Shown: positions 34,811 through 42,971, numbered from the stretch's first letter. The stretch: 64,000 bases of DNA from Gammaproteobacteria bacterium (GCA_028821515.1 JAPPGA010000034.1:62001-126000), one strand, 5' to 3'. Notes: generated by a model from the sequence alone, not told the origin. Program-made: numbers and translations.

Positions 34811-34828
34811 TAAGGGCAGTAGCCCGTA
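34811..34828. promoter_or_regulatory. Operator O2 (TAAGGG-N6-CCCGTA)
   Basis: It has the same architecture as O1 with one mismatch, centred exactly 50 bp away, in the divergent region facing the lipoprotein-ParB operon. It is followed by a second dyad, CCGTACT/AGTACGG (34824-34830 and 34843-34849). Confidence 0.6.
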
Positions 34829-35124
34829 CTATTCGCGTCGGGAGTACGGCAAATATCACACAGAAAATGAAGCTATAGCCAAAAAGGGGGGGACGAGTGG
34901 ATTGGCGTACTCATCCCGCAAGACTCCACCGGGCGGCCGCTGACGGACAGAGACGCGGCGTGATGCCCTGGGGACGCAAGACAACCAGACTAAAGCCGCG
35001 CCCACGGTTTGGGTCGACCTGGTATGCATCGGGGAAACTGCAGCGTCCTCATCTAGGAATATCCCTACGCGCCTTGCAGGGGTTTTCGCTGGCATGGATA
35101 TGCCCGGGCGGTGAAACTGGAGAC

Positions 35125-35613
35125 ATGGCGCGCGCTCCGATCATCACCGAGACAACGATGTCCGCCGAAGTGCGCCCCGGGCGGCACGGTCAACGCACCC
35201 GGAAGGTTCGCGGCACGCAGAGACTACGCACCTGGAAGGTTCGCGGCACGCAGAGACTTCGCGCCGTTTGCGATGCACCGGGACGCCTGGCCGGACTGGC
35301 ACTGTTGTTCTGCTGTGCCGGTTGCGCAGTTCCGTCGATCACCGTGGAGTCGGCGGGGCTCACGGCGCTTCCGAATCCATCGCCGGACGGGTCCTATGCA
35401 GTGCAATGGACGCCGATCGCTGGTGCCTCGGCGTACCGGCTGTTCGAGGACGGCGCGCTCAGCTATCAAGGCCCGTCGCTCGCCAACGCCTACGTCGGCA
35501 AGGCCGCCGGATCCTATACCTACTCGCTGACCTACTGTGTGACGGCGCTTGGCGTGGAGATCTGCGATCTGCGTCCGGGCCTCCGCGACCTCACCGTCAC
35601 GGTGTCCGAATGA
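35125..35613 (+). CDS. FN3-domain lipoprotein
   Basis: 162 residues from ATG 35125 (ATG 35158 also possible). An unusually long basic N-terminus with a duplicated 11-residue unit (KVRGTQRLRxW/A) precedes a lipoprotein signal core, LAGLALLFCCAGC. The mature protein is a single FN3-like domain, LTALPNPSPDGSYAVQWTPI ... YRLFEDG ... GKAAGSYTYSLTYC, of the same subtype as modules 1, 10 and 14 of the giant RHS protein. Its stop overlaps the ParB-like start (ATGA), so the two are co-translated. A role as an outer-membrane partner or decoy for the RHS FN3 stack is speculation. Confidence 0.72.
   Translation: MARAPIITETTMSAEVRPGRHGQRTRKVRGTQRLRTWKVRGTQRLRAVCDAPGRLAGLALLFCCAGCAVPSITVESAGLTALPNPSPDGSYAVQWTPIAGASAYRLFEDGALSYQGPSLANAYVGKAAGSYTYSLTYCVTALGVEICDLRPGLRDLTVTVSE
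35201..35258 (+). repeat. 25-bp direct repeat in the lipoprotein leader
   Basis: Identical 25-bp units at 35201-35225 and 35234-35258 with a 33-bp period, giving an in-frame 11-residue duplication of basic sequence upstream of the hydrophobic signal core. Confidence 0.85.
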
Positions 35614-36491
35614 AGCTGCGCGCCAAAGACACTGCTGCCGGGTTGCCCGGGTCGCGCCACGCTGACCTTGGACATGACGATACCGGAGGCGAGCATGGTG
35701 ATCTCGCGTTTCGCCACATCGAGGTTTGCCGCATCTCCCGGTATGAGCGCCAACCGAGAAGCGCGGAGAATCCGGCCTACGGGCGCCTCAAGGCGGCGAT
35801 CCGCCGCGAAGGGCTGATGCAGCCGCTCGCAGTGACGCGGCGGCAGGGTGCCGCTGGCTACGTGTTGTGGGGCGGAGGCAGCACGCGGCTCCGTATCCTG
35901 AAGGAGCTGGCGGCGGAGACGGGCGAATCCCGCTTCGCCGTAGCGCAATGCCTGTTGCGGCCCTGGCGGGGTGAGGCCGAGTTGCTGCTCTCGCACGTGA
36001 AGGAGAACGAGCTGCGCGGCGCGGTCCCGTTCGTCGATCTTGCGGTGGCCGTGGCCAACCTCAGGGCCATGCTGGAACGCCAGGCGGGCACGGCGTTCGA
36101 TGAGCGTCGGCTTGCCCGTCGGCTCGGAGCCCTGGGTCTCGAGATCGACTGCGCGACGATCACGCTGGCGACCTACGTCGTCGAGCGCCTGACGCCGGCG
36201 CTGCCGCTCGCGGCACAAGGACTCAGCCGCTCCAATATCGAAAGTACGCGGACTCTCGACCGGGGGGCGCGGGCGCTGTGGCGCGACTGGTCGATCGATG
36301 CGGTCGAGGAGTACGACAGGGTCTTCCGCACGCTATGCGCGCGCTACGATGGACCGGGCTGGGCGGTCTCGGACGTGCGCCGTGCGCTGGTGGAGGAGAT
36401 GGCCGTGCGGGGTGATCGGTCGGCGCAGGCCGTCGCGCTCGAACTCCAGGCGCGCCTGTCGCGGCTCGTGACGGACGGCGATAACCGTTAG
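35610..36491 (+). CDS. ParB-like protein of integrative-element type
   Basis: 293 residues. The N-terminal ParB/Srx-like domain has ISRYERQPRSAENPAYGRLK, IRREGLMQPLAVTRR and VLWGGGSTRLRILKEL, the pattern of ParB proteins carried by PFGI-1/SPI-7-type integrative conjugative elements. A helical DNA-binding region follows (RLARRLGALGLEIDCATITL). The ATG overlaps the lipoprotein stop. A DUF2857 gene follows, the usual neighbour in such elements. No ParA, relaxase or integrase is seen, so the element is incomplete here. Confidence 0.78.
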   Translation: MKLRAKDTAAGLPGSRHADLGHDDTGGEHGDLAFRHIEVCRISRYERQPRSAENPAYGRLKAAIRREGLMQPLAVTRRQGAAGYVLWGGGSTRLRILKELAAETGESRFAVAQCLLRPWRGEAELLLSHVKENELRGAVPFVDLAVAVANLRAMLERQAGTAFDERRLARRLGALGLEIDCATITLATYVVERLTPALPLAAQGLSRSNIESTRTLDRGARALWRDWSIDAVEEYDRVFRTLCARYDGPGWAVSDVRRALVEEMAVRGDRSAQAVALELQARLSRLVTDGDNR

Positions 36492-36548
36492 CCGGAGAGG
36501 GAGAGGAAGTTGGCCGGTACGCGAAGCGCGAATAAAGAGGGTGAATTG

Positions 36549-37088
36549 ATGGCGGCGGTCATGCTCTACGCCAACCGATGTCTCGGCGAGGGGGATCTGC
36601 TCGCGCTGCGGGGCATGGGATTCGGGCCATTGGAGCTGGAAGCGTTGGGGACCCTGAACCTTGGCGATGTGCAGCGCGCTGGAGCGCTGTCCGCGCACTG
36701 CCTCGAGGTCCGGCTCGACGGCGCGCTGTTTCGGCGCGTGATAGATCTCCTGGCCGACATGCGGAAAAAAGAGGAGCTTCAGCGCTCGTTGATTCGAGCC
36801 GATGCGCCCTCGGACATGATGCGCGCGCTGTTCGGGATGGCGAGCCGAGAATACACCCAACTCAGGCATGTGCTCGATGTCGAGAGCGGCGTCGGGCGGC
36901 CCGCCGACCTCGACGACGACATGGAGAATCGATTGTGGTCCGTGTTGAAAGGGCGCTTGCGAGCGGATCTCGAGCGGCCACTCGAGCCGCACGAGTTCCT
37001 CGCCGTCCGCGACGAGTGCGGTGTCCCGTTGCGCGCCCTCTGGACCTACGCGCGCCGGTGGGCGGCGCGGCTCGGGCCCAGGTCCTAG
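36549..37088 (+). CDS. DUF2857 protein (integrative-element gene)
   Basis: 179 residues from ATG 36549, preceded by GAGGGTGA; a TTG at 36510 would add 13 residues. The pattern LLALRGMGFGPLELEALGTL, LDGALFRRVIDLL and MMRALFGMASREYTQLRHVL matches what I know of DUF2857, found next to ParB in SPI-7/PFGI-1-type elements. The function is unknown. It is co-directional with the ParB-like gene and 57 bp downstream of it. Confidence 0.72.
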   Translation: MAAVMLYANRCLGEGDLLALRGMGFGPLELEALGTLNLGDVQRAGALSAHCLEVRLDGALFRRVIDLLADMRKKEELQRSLIRADAPSDMMRALFGMASREYTQLRHVLDVESGVGRPADLDDDMENRLWSVLKGRLRADLERPLEPHEFLAVRDECGVPLRALWTYARRWAARLGPRS

Positions 37089-37205
37089 CCAGTACTTGTC
37101 GGCCTTGGTCAGGCTACCCTTGGGCGATTGGTCGAGTCGATGATGGAGGCCAACACTGGATCCAGGTGTAATAGGATGAATACGTTCCGTATATCGGAGT
37201 CAGCG

Positions 37206-37445
37206 ATGGCCGCAATGACAATTCGTCTGGCGCCTGATCTCAAGGTGCGACTTGAGCGACTTGCCGAAACCACCCGACGATCAAAGTCGTTCCTTGCTGC
37301 AGAGGCCATCCGGAACTTCGTCGACTTGAACGATTGGCAGGCGGATGAAGTCCGGAAGGCCGTCGCGGAGGCGGATCGGGAGGACTTCGCAAGCGCCGAA
37401 CGGGTCGACGAGGTGTTCGAGACGTGGGGAGTCCGCGCAGGCTAG
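37206..37445 (+). CDS. CopG/ParD-like ribbon-helix-helix antitoxin (orphan)
   Basis: 79 residues: MTIRLAPDLKVRLERLAETT, RRSKSFLAAEAIRNFVDLNDW, then an acidic tail. This is a classic RHH antitoxin layout. ATG 37215 or 37176 are alternative starts. The normal partner (a ParE/RelE toxin) should start at its 3' end, but only a short open stretch with no recognisable toxin follows. It is probably an orphan at the element boundary. Confidence 0.75.
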   Translation: MAAMTIRLAPDLKVRLERLAETTRRSKSFLAAEAIRNFVDLNDWQADEVRKAVAEADREDFASAERVDEVFETWGVRAG

Positions 37446-37591
37446 AAGGTTCCCGAAGGCGCTCGAGTACCTGAAGGCCAATCCCGTCCAGGCGCACGAC
37501 AACTAGCCCGAACCCTTCCGGGCGGGGCTGGACTCGCTCGGCATAACGCGCGAAAGTTGCACCCTGGCTGGCGGAACACGACACTGAAGCC

Positions 37592-38443
37592 ATGCGCATA
37601 CTGACTGCCGAGCAACGCCGACAATGGGCAACGGACGGTTACCTTCACCTGGAAGGGGTGCTTGACGCCGATCAGGTCGAGTTCTTTTCGGGTGAGATCG
37701 ACCGGATCCGCACGGTGCCGGGATGGGAACCGGACCGTAGGCCGGAGTTGCCGAGGGGACACTACGGCTGGCTCGATCACGCCGAGGACCTGGACCCGTC
37801 CGGTTTCATGGACCGGCGCGACCTGCTGACCTACGACCAGGCGTTCATCGACCTGATGGATCGCTCGCCGGTGTTCGAATACATCGTCGACATCATGGGT
37901 CCATACATCCTGCTCAGCATGACGCAGGCGGTGGTCCGGGCGGCGGCGAGCGATTTCCAGGGATATACGCACACCGATGGTGGCGAGTCCCTGCGAAGGA
38001 TACGCGTCGGCGAGTCAAGTCCGCCGATCGCCATGAAGGCGATGTACCTCCTGACCGATGTGGCCGGAGAGAATTGCGGCAACCTGACCGTCTTCCCGGG
38101 CAGTCACCTGCGCCAGATTCCCTACGAAGGCGAGCGCCAGGTGACGCCCTATTCGCCCGGCGCAGCCCAACTCACCGGCAAAGCCGGGGACGTCTACCTG
38201 TTCCCGCACGCGTTGTGGCACGGCCCCGCGCGCAACGAATCGAGCCGCGCGCGCAAGTGCCTGCTGTACAACTACTGCCAGCTTTGGGTCCGGTGCTACG
38301 ACTTCGACGCCATCCCCTGCGTCCTCGAACGCTGCACGCCGCGCCAGCGGCGGCTGCTGGGTGATCTGGGTTACGATTTCCGGCCCGGATCGTATTTCTA
38401 TGTTCCGAATGACCAGGTCGACGTGATTCGGGACACGGGTTGA
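37592..38443 (+). CDS. Phytanoyl-CoA dioxygenase (PhyH) family protein
   Basis: 283 residues. A Fe(II)/2-oxoglutarate oxygenase with the facial triad His127-x-Asp129 (GYTHTDGGES) and distal His210 (ALWHGPARN). The N-terminus (EQRRQWATDGYLHLEGVLDA) is typical of bacterial PhyH proteins. The substrate is unknown; the family covers fatty acyl-CoA, ectoine and natural-product hydroxylases. It lies just before an exported carbonic anhydrase, with no evident functional link. Confidence 0.88.
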   Translation: MRILTAEQRRQWATDGYLHLEGVLDADQVEFFSGEIDRIRTVPGWEPDRRPELPRGHYGWLDHAEDLDPSGFMDRRDLLTYDQAFIDLMDRSPVFEYIVDIMGPYILLSMTQAVVRAAASDFQGYTHTDGGESLRRIRVGESSPPIAMKAMYLLTDVAGENCGNLTVFPGSHLRQIPYEGERQVTPYSPGAAQLTGKAGDVYLFPHALWHGPARNESSRARKCLLYNYCQLWVRCYDFDAIPCVLERCTPRQRRLLGDLGYDFRPGSYFYVPNDQVDVIRDTG

Positions 38444-38468
38444 CTGGCAGCAAATGGAGACCACCCTC

Positions 38469-39302
38469 ATGAAACATTCCAGCAGCAATTGGTCTGTCGC
38501 GCTCGCTCTCCTGATCGGCGTTGGCAGCGCAATGGACGCGCTCGCCTCCGGTTCGTCCGTCGACGCTGGCGGGCAATCGGCAGGCGTAGAGCTTTGCGTC
38601 GACATGGGGCCGCAGACGCCGCGCGACATCGCCAGCGGCGTCGGGCTGAACACGGAGGCGTTCCCGTTGGCGCCGGCGGCGAGCGAACTGAACCTCTGCA
38701 ACATCCACACGCATACGAACGCCGAACACAAGGGTCCGGGCTTCAGCATGTTCGTCAGCAGCGCCGATGACGGCGGACATGCCTGTAACGGGACGCCGGA
38801 CCTCAGCGAAGGCGAACTCGCCCCTGCACCGGGGGCCTACCGGGGTGTGGAGCCCGGCGACACCATCGAGGTGCACTGGGTCCACACGTCCTGCGAGACG
38901 ACGCCCGGCGAAGGACTCGGCGCGTGCGTTCCGGAAGGCTGCGGCGACCCGCTGTTGCGCGTGGAAGCCCAGGTATTCCTGGTCGTCAACGATCCGGACG
39001 CGCTGGATTTCACCGCGATGACGTATGGCGGGAACATCGTCGATGGCCGGCACCAGGCGAAGGCCATTCCGTCGACCACGGGCGAGCCCGTGCTGTTCCG
39101 CGGTTCAACGACCGGGCCGTCATACGACCAGCGCAAGTGTTCGGCCGCGAGGGTGACGTGGAACGTGCGTCCGCAGTGCGCGAAGCTCGACGTCAACTCG
39201 CTGCACCGCTGGGCGGAGCAGGGGAACGTGTTCAACGAGACGCGCTCGCACGGCGTTCGCCAGCTCGTCACCGCGCCGGAGCTGCTCGCGCCCATCGAGT
39301 GA
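38469..39302 (+). CDS. Delta-class carbonic anhydrase, exported
   Basis: 277 residues from ATG 38469, which has GGAG 9 bases upstream (ATG 38454 also in frame). A signal peptide (VALALLIGVGSAMDALAS) predicts periplasmic location. The pattern CNIHTHTNAEHKGPGF, DTIEVHWVHTSC, LRVEAQVFLVVNDPDALDF matches the delta-class carbonic anhydrase family, best known from marine algae and found in some proteobacteria. His80, His82 and His87 are candidate zinc ligands. It would interconvert CO2 and bicarbonate at the cell surface. Confidence 0.78.
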   Translation: MKHSSSNWSVALALLIGVGSAMDALASGSSVDAGGQSAGVELCVDMGPQTPRDIASGVGLNTEAFPLAPAASELNLCNIHTHTNAEHKGPGFSMFVSSADDGGHACNGTPDLSEGELAPAPGAYRGVEPGDTIEVHWVHTSCETTPGEGLGACVPEGCGDPLLRVEAQVFLVVNDPDALDFTAMTYGGNIVDGRHQAKAIPSTTGEPVLFRGSTTGPSYDQRKCSAARVTWNVRPQCAKLDVNSLHRWAEQGNVFNETRSHGVRQLVTAPELLAPIE

Positions 39303-39325
39303 TCGGCCCGCACACGGTCCGGACT

Positions 39326-40396
39326 CTATTGCTCGAAGGTCGCACTCTTGACCAGGGCGTAGACACCCTGGCCGACGCGTAGCGCGAGGTCGTCGGCGGA
39401 AGCGCGAGTGATGCGCGCCCGCACGTGTTGATCGCCGACCTCGACGAGGGCTTCGGCGAAGGGCGAGTCTTCCTCCGTGACCAGGTCGATCAGGGTTCCG
39501 GACAGCACATTGCGAATGCTCAACGCCTGTGGCCGGGCCGTTGCCAGTGCGACATCCCGGGCCCGTACCCGCACTCGGGCGAAGTCGCCCGCGGCCAGCC
39601 GCGTCGACATGGGCATGACGATGTGCTGCCCCCCGACATCCAGCGTCGTGAGGTGATACTGAGGGTCATGTGCTACCACGCGTGCCCGCACCAGGGTGCC
39701 GGCTTCGAAGCGGCCGGTGATGGACTGGATGTCGAGGCGTTCCAGGATTTCCCGCGTTGCGCCAAAGCCGCGCACGCGGCCGTCGGCCAGCACCAGGGTG
39801 CGTTCCGCCAGCAGGGCGACTTCGTCGACGGCGTGGCTGACGTACAGCATCGGCACGGACAGGTTCTCAAGGTAGGACAGGATGTCCGCCTTGCGCTCGG
39901 TATCGAGGGCGGACAGCGGTTCGTCCAGCAGCAGGAGCCTTGCATTCGTCAGCAGGGTGCGGGCGAGGGCCACCCGCTGCCGTTCGCCGCCGGATAGCTC
40001 GGAGACGGGCCGTGAGAGCAGGGAGCCGAGGTCGAGCGCGGCGGTGACCTCGTCGACGGTTGCGCCACCGGGACAGGCGCGTCGCGCGGCGTAGCGCAGG
40101 TTGCCGTCAACGTGCAGGTGGCCGAACAGGCGCGCGTCCTGGAAGACACAACCGACGGAACGCCGATGCGGGGGCATGTCGACGCGGCCAGGACTGTCGA
40201 GCCACCGCTCTCCGGCCAGCGCGATGCGGCCGCTCGCCTTCTCGAATCCGGCGATCGTTCTGAGCAGCGTGGTCTTGCCGCCACCGCTTGGCCCGAACAC
40301 GGCCGTGATGCCGTCGAGGGGCAGGTCGAGCGACGCCTCTAGGTCGAATGCACCGAGGCTCGTGTTTAGGTCTAGTTCGAGTACTTCAGAGGGCAT
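39326..40396 (-). CDS. modC: Molybdate ABC transporter ATP-binding protein
   Basis: 356 residues. Walker A is GPSGGGKTT, the signature is LSGGERQR, Walker B is LLLLDEPLSALD, and the switch His is in YVSHAVDEV. The C-terminal about 70 residues (ISIRNVLSGTLIDL-like, here LSIRNVLSGTLIDLVTEE) form a TOBE/MOP molybdate-binding domain. It overlaps modB by 11 bp in the order modA-modB-modC, all on the minus strand. Confidence 0.93.
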   Translation of the reverse strand: MPSEVLELDLNTSLGAFDLEASLDLPLDGITAVFGPSGGGKTTLLRTIAGFEKASGRIALAGERWLDSPGRVDMPPHRRSVGCVFQDARLFGHLHVDGNLRYAARRACPGGATVDEVTAALDLGSLLSRPVSELSGGERQRVALARTLLTNARLLLLDEPLSALDTERKADILSYLENLSVPMLYVSHAVDEVALLAERTLVLADGRVRGFGATREILERLDIQSITGRFEAGTLVRARVVAHDPQYHLTTLDVGGQHIVMPMSTRLAAGDFARVRVRARDVALATARPQALSIRNVLSGTLIDLVTEEDSPFAEALVEVGDQHVRARITRASADDLALRVGQGVYALVKSATFEQ

Positions 40397-41054
40397 GGAC
40401 GGGGAACCGGCGGTTGAGGCTGTACACGACGAGCAGGACGACGAAGGAGAACGCCAGCAGGCCGGCCGACAGCACGTGCGCGTCCGCGTACTGAAGCGTC
40501 TCGACATGCTCGTAGATGGCGATGGACACGACCCGGGTTTCGCCCGGGATATTGCCGCCGACCATGAGCACCACGCCGAACTCCCCGACGGTATGCGCAA
40601 AGGTGAGGACCGAGGCGGTGAGGAACCCCCTGGCCGACAGGGGGACCGCCACGGTCGCGAAGGCGTCGAGCCGGCTCGCCCGCAGGCTTGCGGCAGCTTC
40701 GAGCGGCGCACGTCCGACGGCCGCGAAGGCGCTTTGCAGCGGCTGCACCATGAACGGGAGCGAATACACCACCGACGCGATGACCAGGCCCGAGAACGAG
40801 AACGTCAGGGAATCGCCGGTCGCCTGCACCCAGAGCGAACCGATGGCGGACCCGGGATGCAACAGGATTAGCAGGTAGAAGCCAAGCACGGTAGGTGGGA
40901 GTACCAGGGGCAGGGCGGTAAGCGCTTCGATTGCGGGCTTGACCCTGGTCTGCGTGTGGGCCAGCCACCAGGCGAGCGGCGTTCCCAGCGCGAGCAGCAC
41001 CAGGGTCGTGACTGCAGCCAGCTTTGCCGTCAGCCAGATCGGGCCGAGTTCCAC
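40386..41054 (-). CDS. modB: Molybdate ABC transporter permease
   Basis: 222 residues, five to six membrane segments. The EAA loop is EAAASLRASRLDAFATVAVP. The start chosen is GTG at 41054-41052 (VELGPIWLTAKLAAVTT), which matches the usual ModB N-terminus and length (about 229). A longer in-frame extension crosses the inverted-repeat element upstream and is not conserved-looking. Motif LPLVLPPTVLGFYLL is typical of ModB. Confidence 0.9.
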   Translation of the reverse strand: MELGPIWLTAKLAAVTTLVLLALGTPLAWWLAHTQTRVKPAIEALTALPLVLPPTVLGFYLLILLHPGSAIGSLWVQATGDSLTFSFSGLVIASVVYSLPFMVQPLQSAFAAVGRAPLEAAASLRASRLDAFATVAVPLSARGFLTASVLTFAHTVGEFGVVLMVGGNIPGETRVVSIAIYEHVETLQYADAHVLSAGLLAFSFVVLLVVYSLNRRFPVHAL

Positions 41055-41264
41055 TAGTGTTCCGTCAATCCCAAAGATGCGAGTGTAGCTGCGAGGGATT
41101 TTTGGTTCCTGGCGAGGCGCGACGACGCGGTGTGGCAGGCACCACACAAGGAGGAGCAACGGAGCCTTCAGCCGGGGAGCGCGAGGGGGTACCTCTCGCA
41201 TGAAAACCAACAGGGGCCAAAAAGACCCGCAGATACCCGTAGATTTGGGATTGACGGAGCACTA
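41055..41264. repeat. Inverted-repeat element between modA and modB
   Basis: A 21-bp inverted repeat with one mismatch (41055-41075 and 41244-41264; core CCGTCAATCCCAAA) bounds about 170 bp. Pairing continues imperfectly inward for another about 30 bp (GGTTTTT-type and CTGCG blocks). Inner hairpins occur (GTGTGG/CCACAC). The right arm contains the modA stop codon and the left arm abuts the modB GTG. It resembles a small non-autonomous palindromic element or a long mRNA stem. Confidence 0.6.
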
Positions 41265-42011
41265 TGGGTCCACTCCGTAACCGAAGTCGGAGATGATCGC
41301 GCGCGCCCGCTCGCCGTGAAGGAACTCGAGGAATTGCCGCGCGGCGGGGTTGTCGGCGCCGTGCGCGAGCAGTACGGCATCCTGCCGTATGGGCGCATGC
41401 AGATCGGGCGGGACGTCCCACCGGCTGCCCTCGTCGCTTTCCCTTATGCCCGATGCGGCAACGAAACCGATCTCGGCGTTACCGGTGGCTACCATGGCGT
41501 AGGTTTGCCCGATGTTCTCGGCGGTCACGATCCTGTCCCGCAACGTCGCGTATAGCCCGAACCCCTGTAACACTTCCCGCGCAGCGGCGCCATAGGGCGC
41601 CAACGCGGGATTCGCCATGGCGAGCCGTCTGAAGTTGCCGGCTTCGAGTAGTTCTGCGGCATCGCCCTGGATCCTCTCGGGGTTGGCACTCCACAGCGCC
41701 AGGCGTCCCACGGCGTAGGTACGCCGCGAACCTGGCACTGCCAGCCCGGCGCGCTCGAGCAGGGTCGGACGCTCCTGGTCCGCGGCCAGCAGGATGTCGA
41801 ACGGAGCCCCGTGAAGAACCTGGGCATAGAGCTTGCCGGTGGAACCCACGGCGACACGCAGCCGATGTGGGTGCGATGCTTCGAAAGCGCGTTCGAGCCT
41901 GGTGAGTGGCTCGGCGAAGTTCGCGGCTGCCGCAACCAGCGCATCGTCCGCTGACAGTTCCAGGGGCACGAAGGCGAGCGCCCATCCGAGAGCCGCAGAC
42001 CGCTTCCGCAT
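41262..42011 (-). CDS. modA: Molybdate-binding periplasmic protein
   Basis: 249 residues, starting at the ATG at 42011 because it opens a signal peptide (MRKRSAALGWALAFVPLELS) directly before the conserved mature start DDALVAAAANFAEPL. Further ModA signatures are VGSTGKLYAQVLHGAPFDILL and a late GNAEIGFVAAS. Its stop lies in the inverted repeat that separates it from modB by about 210 bp, an unusual gap within this operon. Confidence 0.92.
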   Translation of the reverse strand: MRKRSAALGWALAFVPLELSADDALVAAAANFAEPLTRLERAFEASHPHRLRVAVGSTGKLYAQVLHGAPFDILLAADQERPTLLERAGLAVPGSRRTYAVGRLALWSANPERIQGDAAELLEAGNFRRLAMANPALAPYGAAAREVLQGFGLYATLRDRIVTAENIGQTYAMVATGNAEIGFVAASGIRESDEGSRWDVPPDLHAPIRQDAVLLAHGADNPAARQFLEFLHGERARAIISDFGYGVDP

Positions 42012-42049
42012 TGGCTGTCGCGCCGGCGCGGCGCGGCGCTGAAGTGTCG

Positions 42050-42736
42050 CTACTTGTCCCTGTTCGATTCCAGACGTCCGAACAGCCAGACGCAGAACGC
42101 CGTTGCGATGATCGCGCCGGCGACCTGGGAGGCGATGAAGGCGGGCATGTCGATCGGTTGGATACCGGAGAACGTGTCCGTGAAACTCCGCCCGAAAGTC
42201 ACGGCGGGATTGGCAAAGCTCGTGGATGAAGTGAACCAGTAGCCGGCGGTAATAAAGAGTCCGACCGCGTAGGGGACCACCTGCGGCCGGGTTCGCACAC
42301 AGGCCATGATGGTCGCTACCAGGCCGAACGTCGCCACCGCCTCCGCGACCCATTGGCCGAGTCCGGTGCGCGCATTCGTGCCGACCATGACGATCGGTTC
42401 GCTGAACATGAGGTGCGCAAGCCACACGCCGGCCACGGCTCCCGCCACCTGGACGGCGACGAAAGCCAGCGCGTCCAGCCGCGAGATCGCCCGCTGCAGC
42501 GCGAAACTCAGGGTCACGGCGGGGTTGAAGTGTCCGCCCGAGACGGGACCGAAAACGAGGATCAGTACGACCAGGATGGCGCCGGTCGCGATCGTATTGC
42601 CGAGCAGGGCGATGGCGTCGTTGCCGTCCGCCAGGCGCTCGCCCATGATGCCCGACCCCACCACCACTGCCAGCAGCAGCGCCGTGCCGACGAACTCCGC
42701 CGCCAGCCGGCGCGTCAGGTCCGTTGTTTGTGTCAT
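42050..42736 (-). CDS. Aquaporin/MIP-family channel
   Basis: 228 residues with six membrane segments and both NPA boxes (GGHFNPAVTLSF and TSFANPAVTFGRSF). The second half has GYWFTSSTSFANPAV, a form common in bacterial aquaporins of the AqpS/arsenical-associated type. No ars genes are nearby, so the solute (water, glycerol, metalloid) cannot be decided. It is 38 bp upstream of modA on the same strand. Confidence 0.9.
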   Translation of the reverse strand: MTQTTDLTRRLAAEFVGTALLLAVVVGSGIMGERLADGNDAIALLGNTIATGAILVVLILVFGPVSGGHFNPAVTLSFALQRAISRLDALAFVAVQVAGAVAGVWLAHLMFSEPIVMVGTNARTGLGQWVAEAVATFGLVATIMACVRTRPQVVPYAVGLFITAGYWFTSSTSFANPAVTFGRSFTDTFSGIQPIDMPAFIASQVAGAIIATAFCVWLFGRLESNRDK

Positions 42737-42894
42737 GTGGTGCGGTTCTGGCCGATTTCCACGCTCGGATTTCGTATACCTGTCTTATGTTGCAGCGACA
42801 TTTATCGCGTTCGGCGCGGCCCGCAGTGGCATCGTTTCGCGCTCGTCAAGCGCACAGGTATCGCCCTTCCCCCAGGGCGGCACCCATCGCCGGA

Positions 42895-42971
42895 TGGTGG
42901 GCGCGGCTGGATTCGAACCAGCGACTTCCGCCATGTGAAGACGGCGCTCTGACCAACTGAGCTACGCGCCC
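42895..42971 (-). tRNA. tRNA-Val (CAC), CCA encoded
   Basis: The cloverleaf was folded by eye on the minus strand. The acceptor GGGCGCG pairs with CGCGCCC, the D-stem is GCTC/GAGC, and the anticodon stem CCGTC/GGCGG holds loop TTCACAT, giving anticodon CAC. The T-loop is GCTGG-TTCGAAT-CCAGC, with discriminator A and encoded CCA (77 nt). It reads GUG codons. Confidence 0.93.

Noticed and set aside
42741..42894. Short plus-strand frames over the tRNA region
   Set aside because: They read through a tRNA on the opposite strand and have no protein features.
42895..42971. tRNA-Val as attachment site for the integrative element
   Set aside because: It lies more than 5 kb from the element genes with modABC and other chromosomal genes between, and I see no repeat of its 3' end near 33-38 kb.
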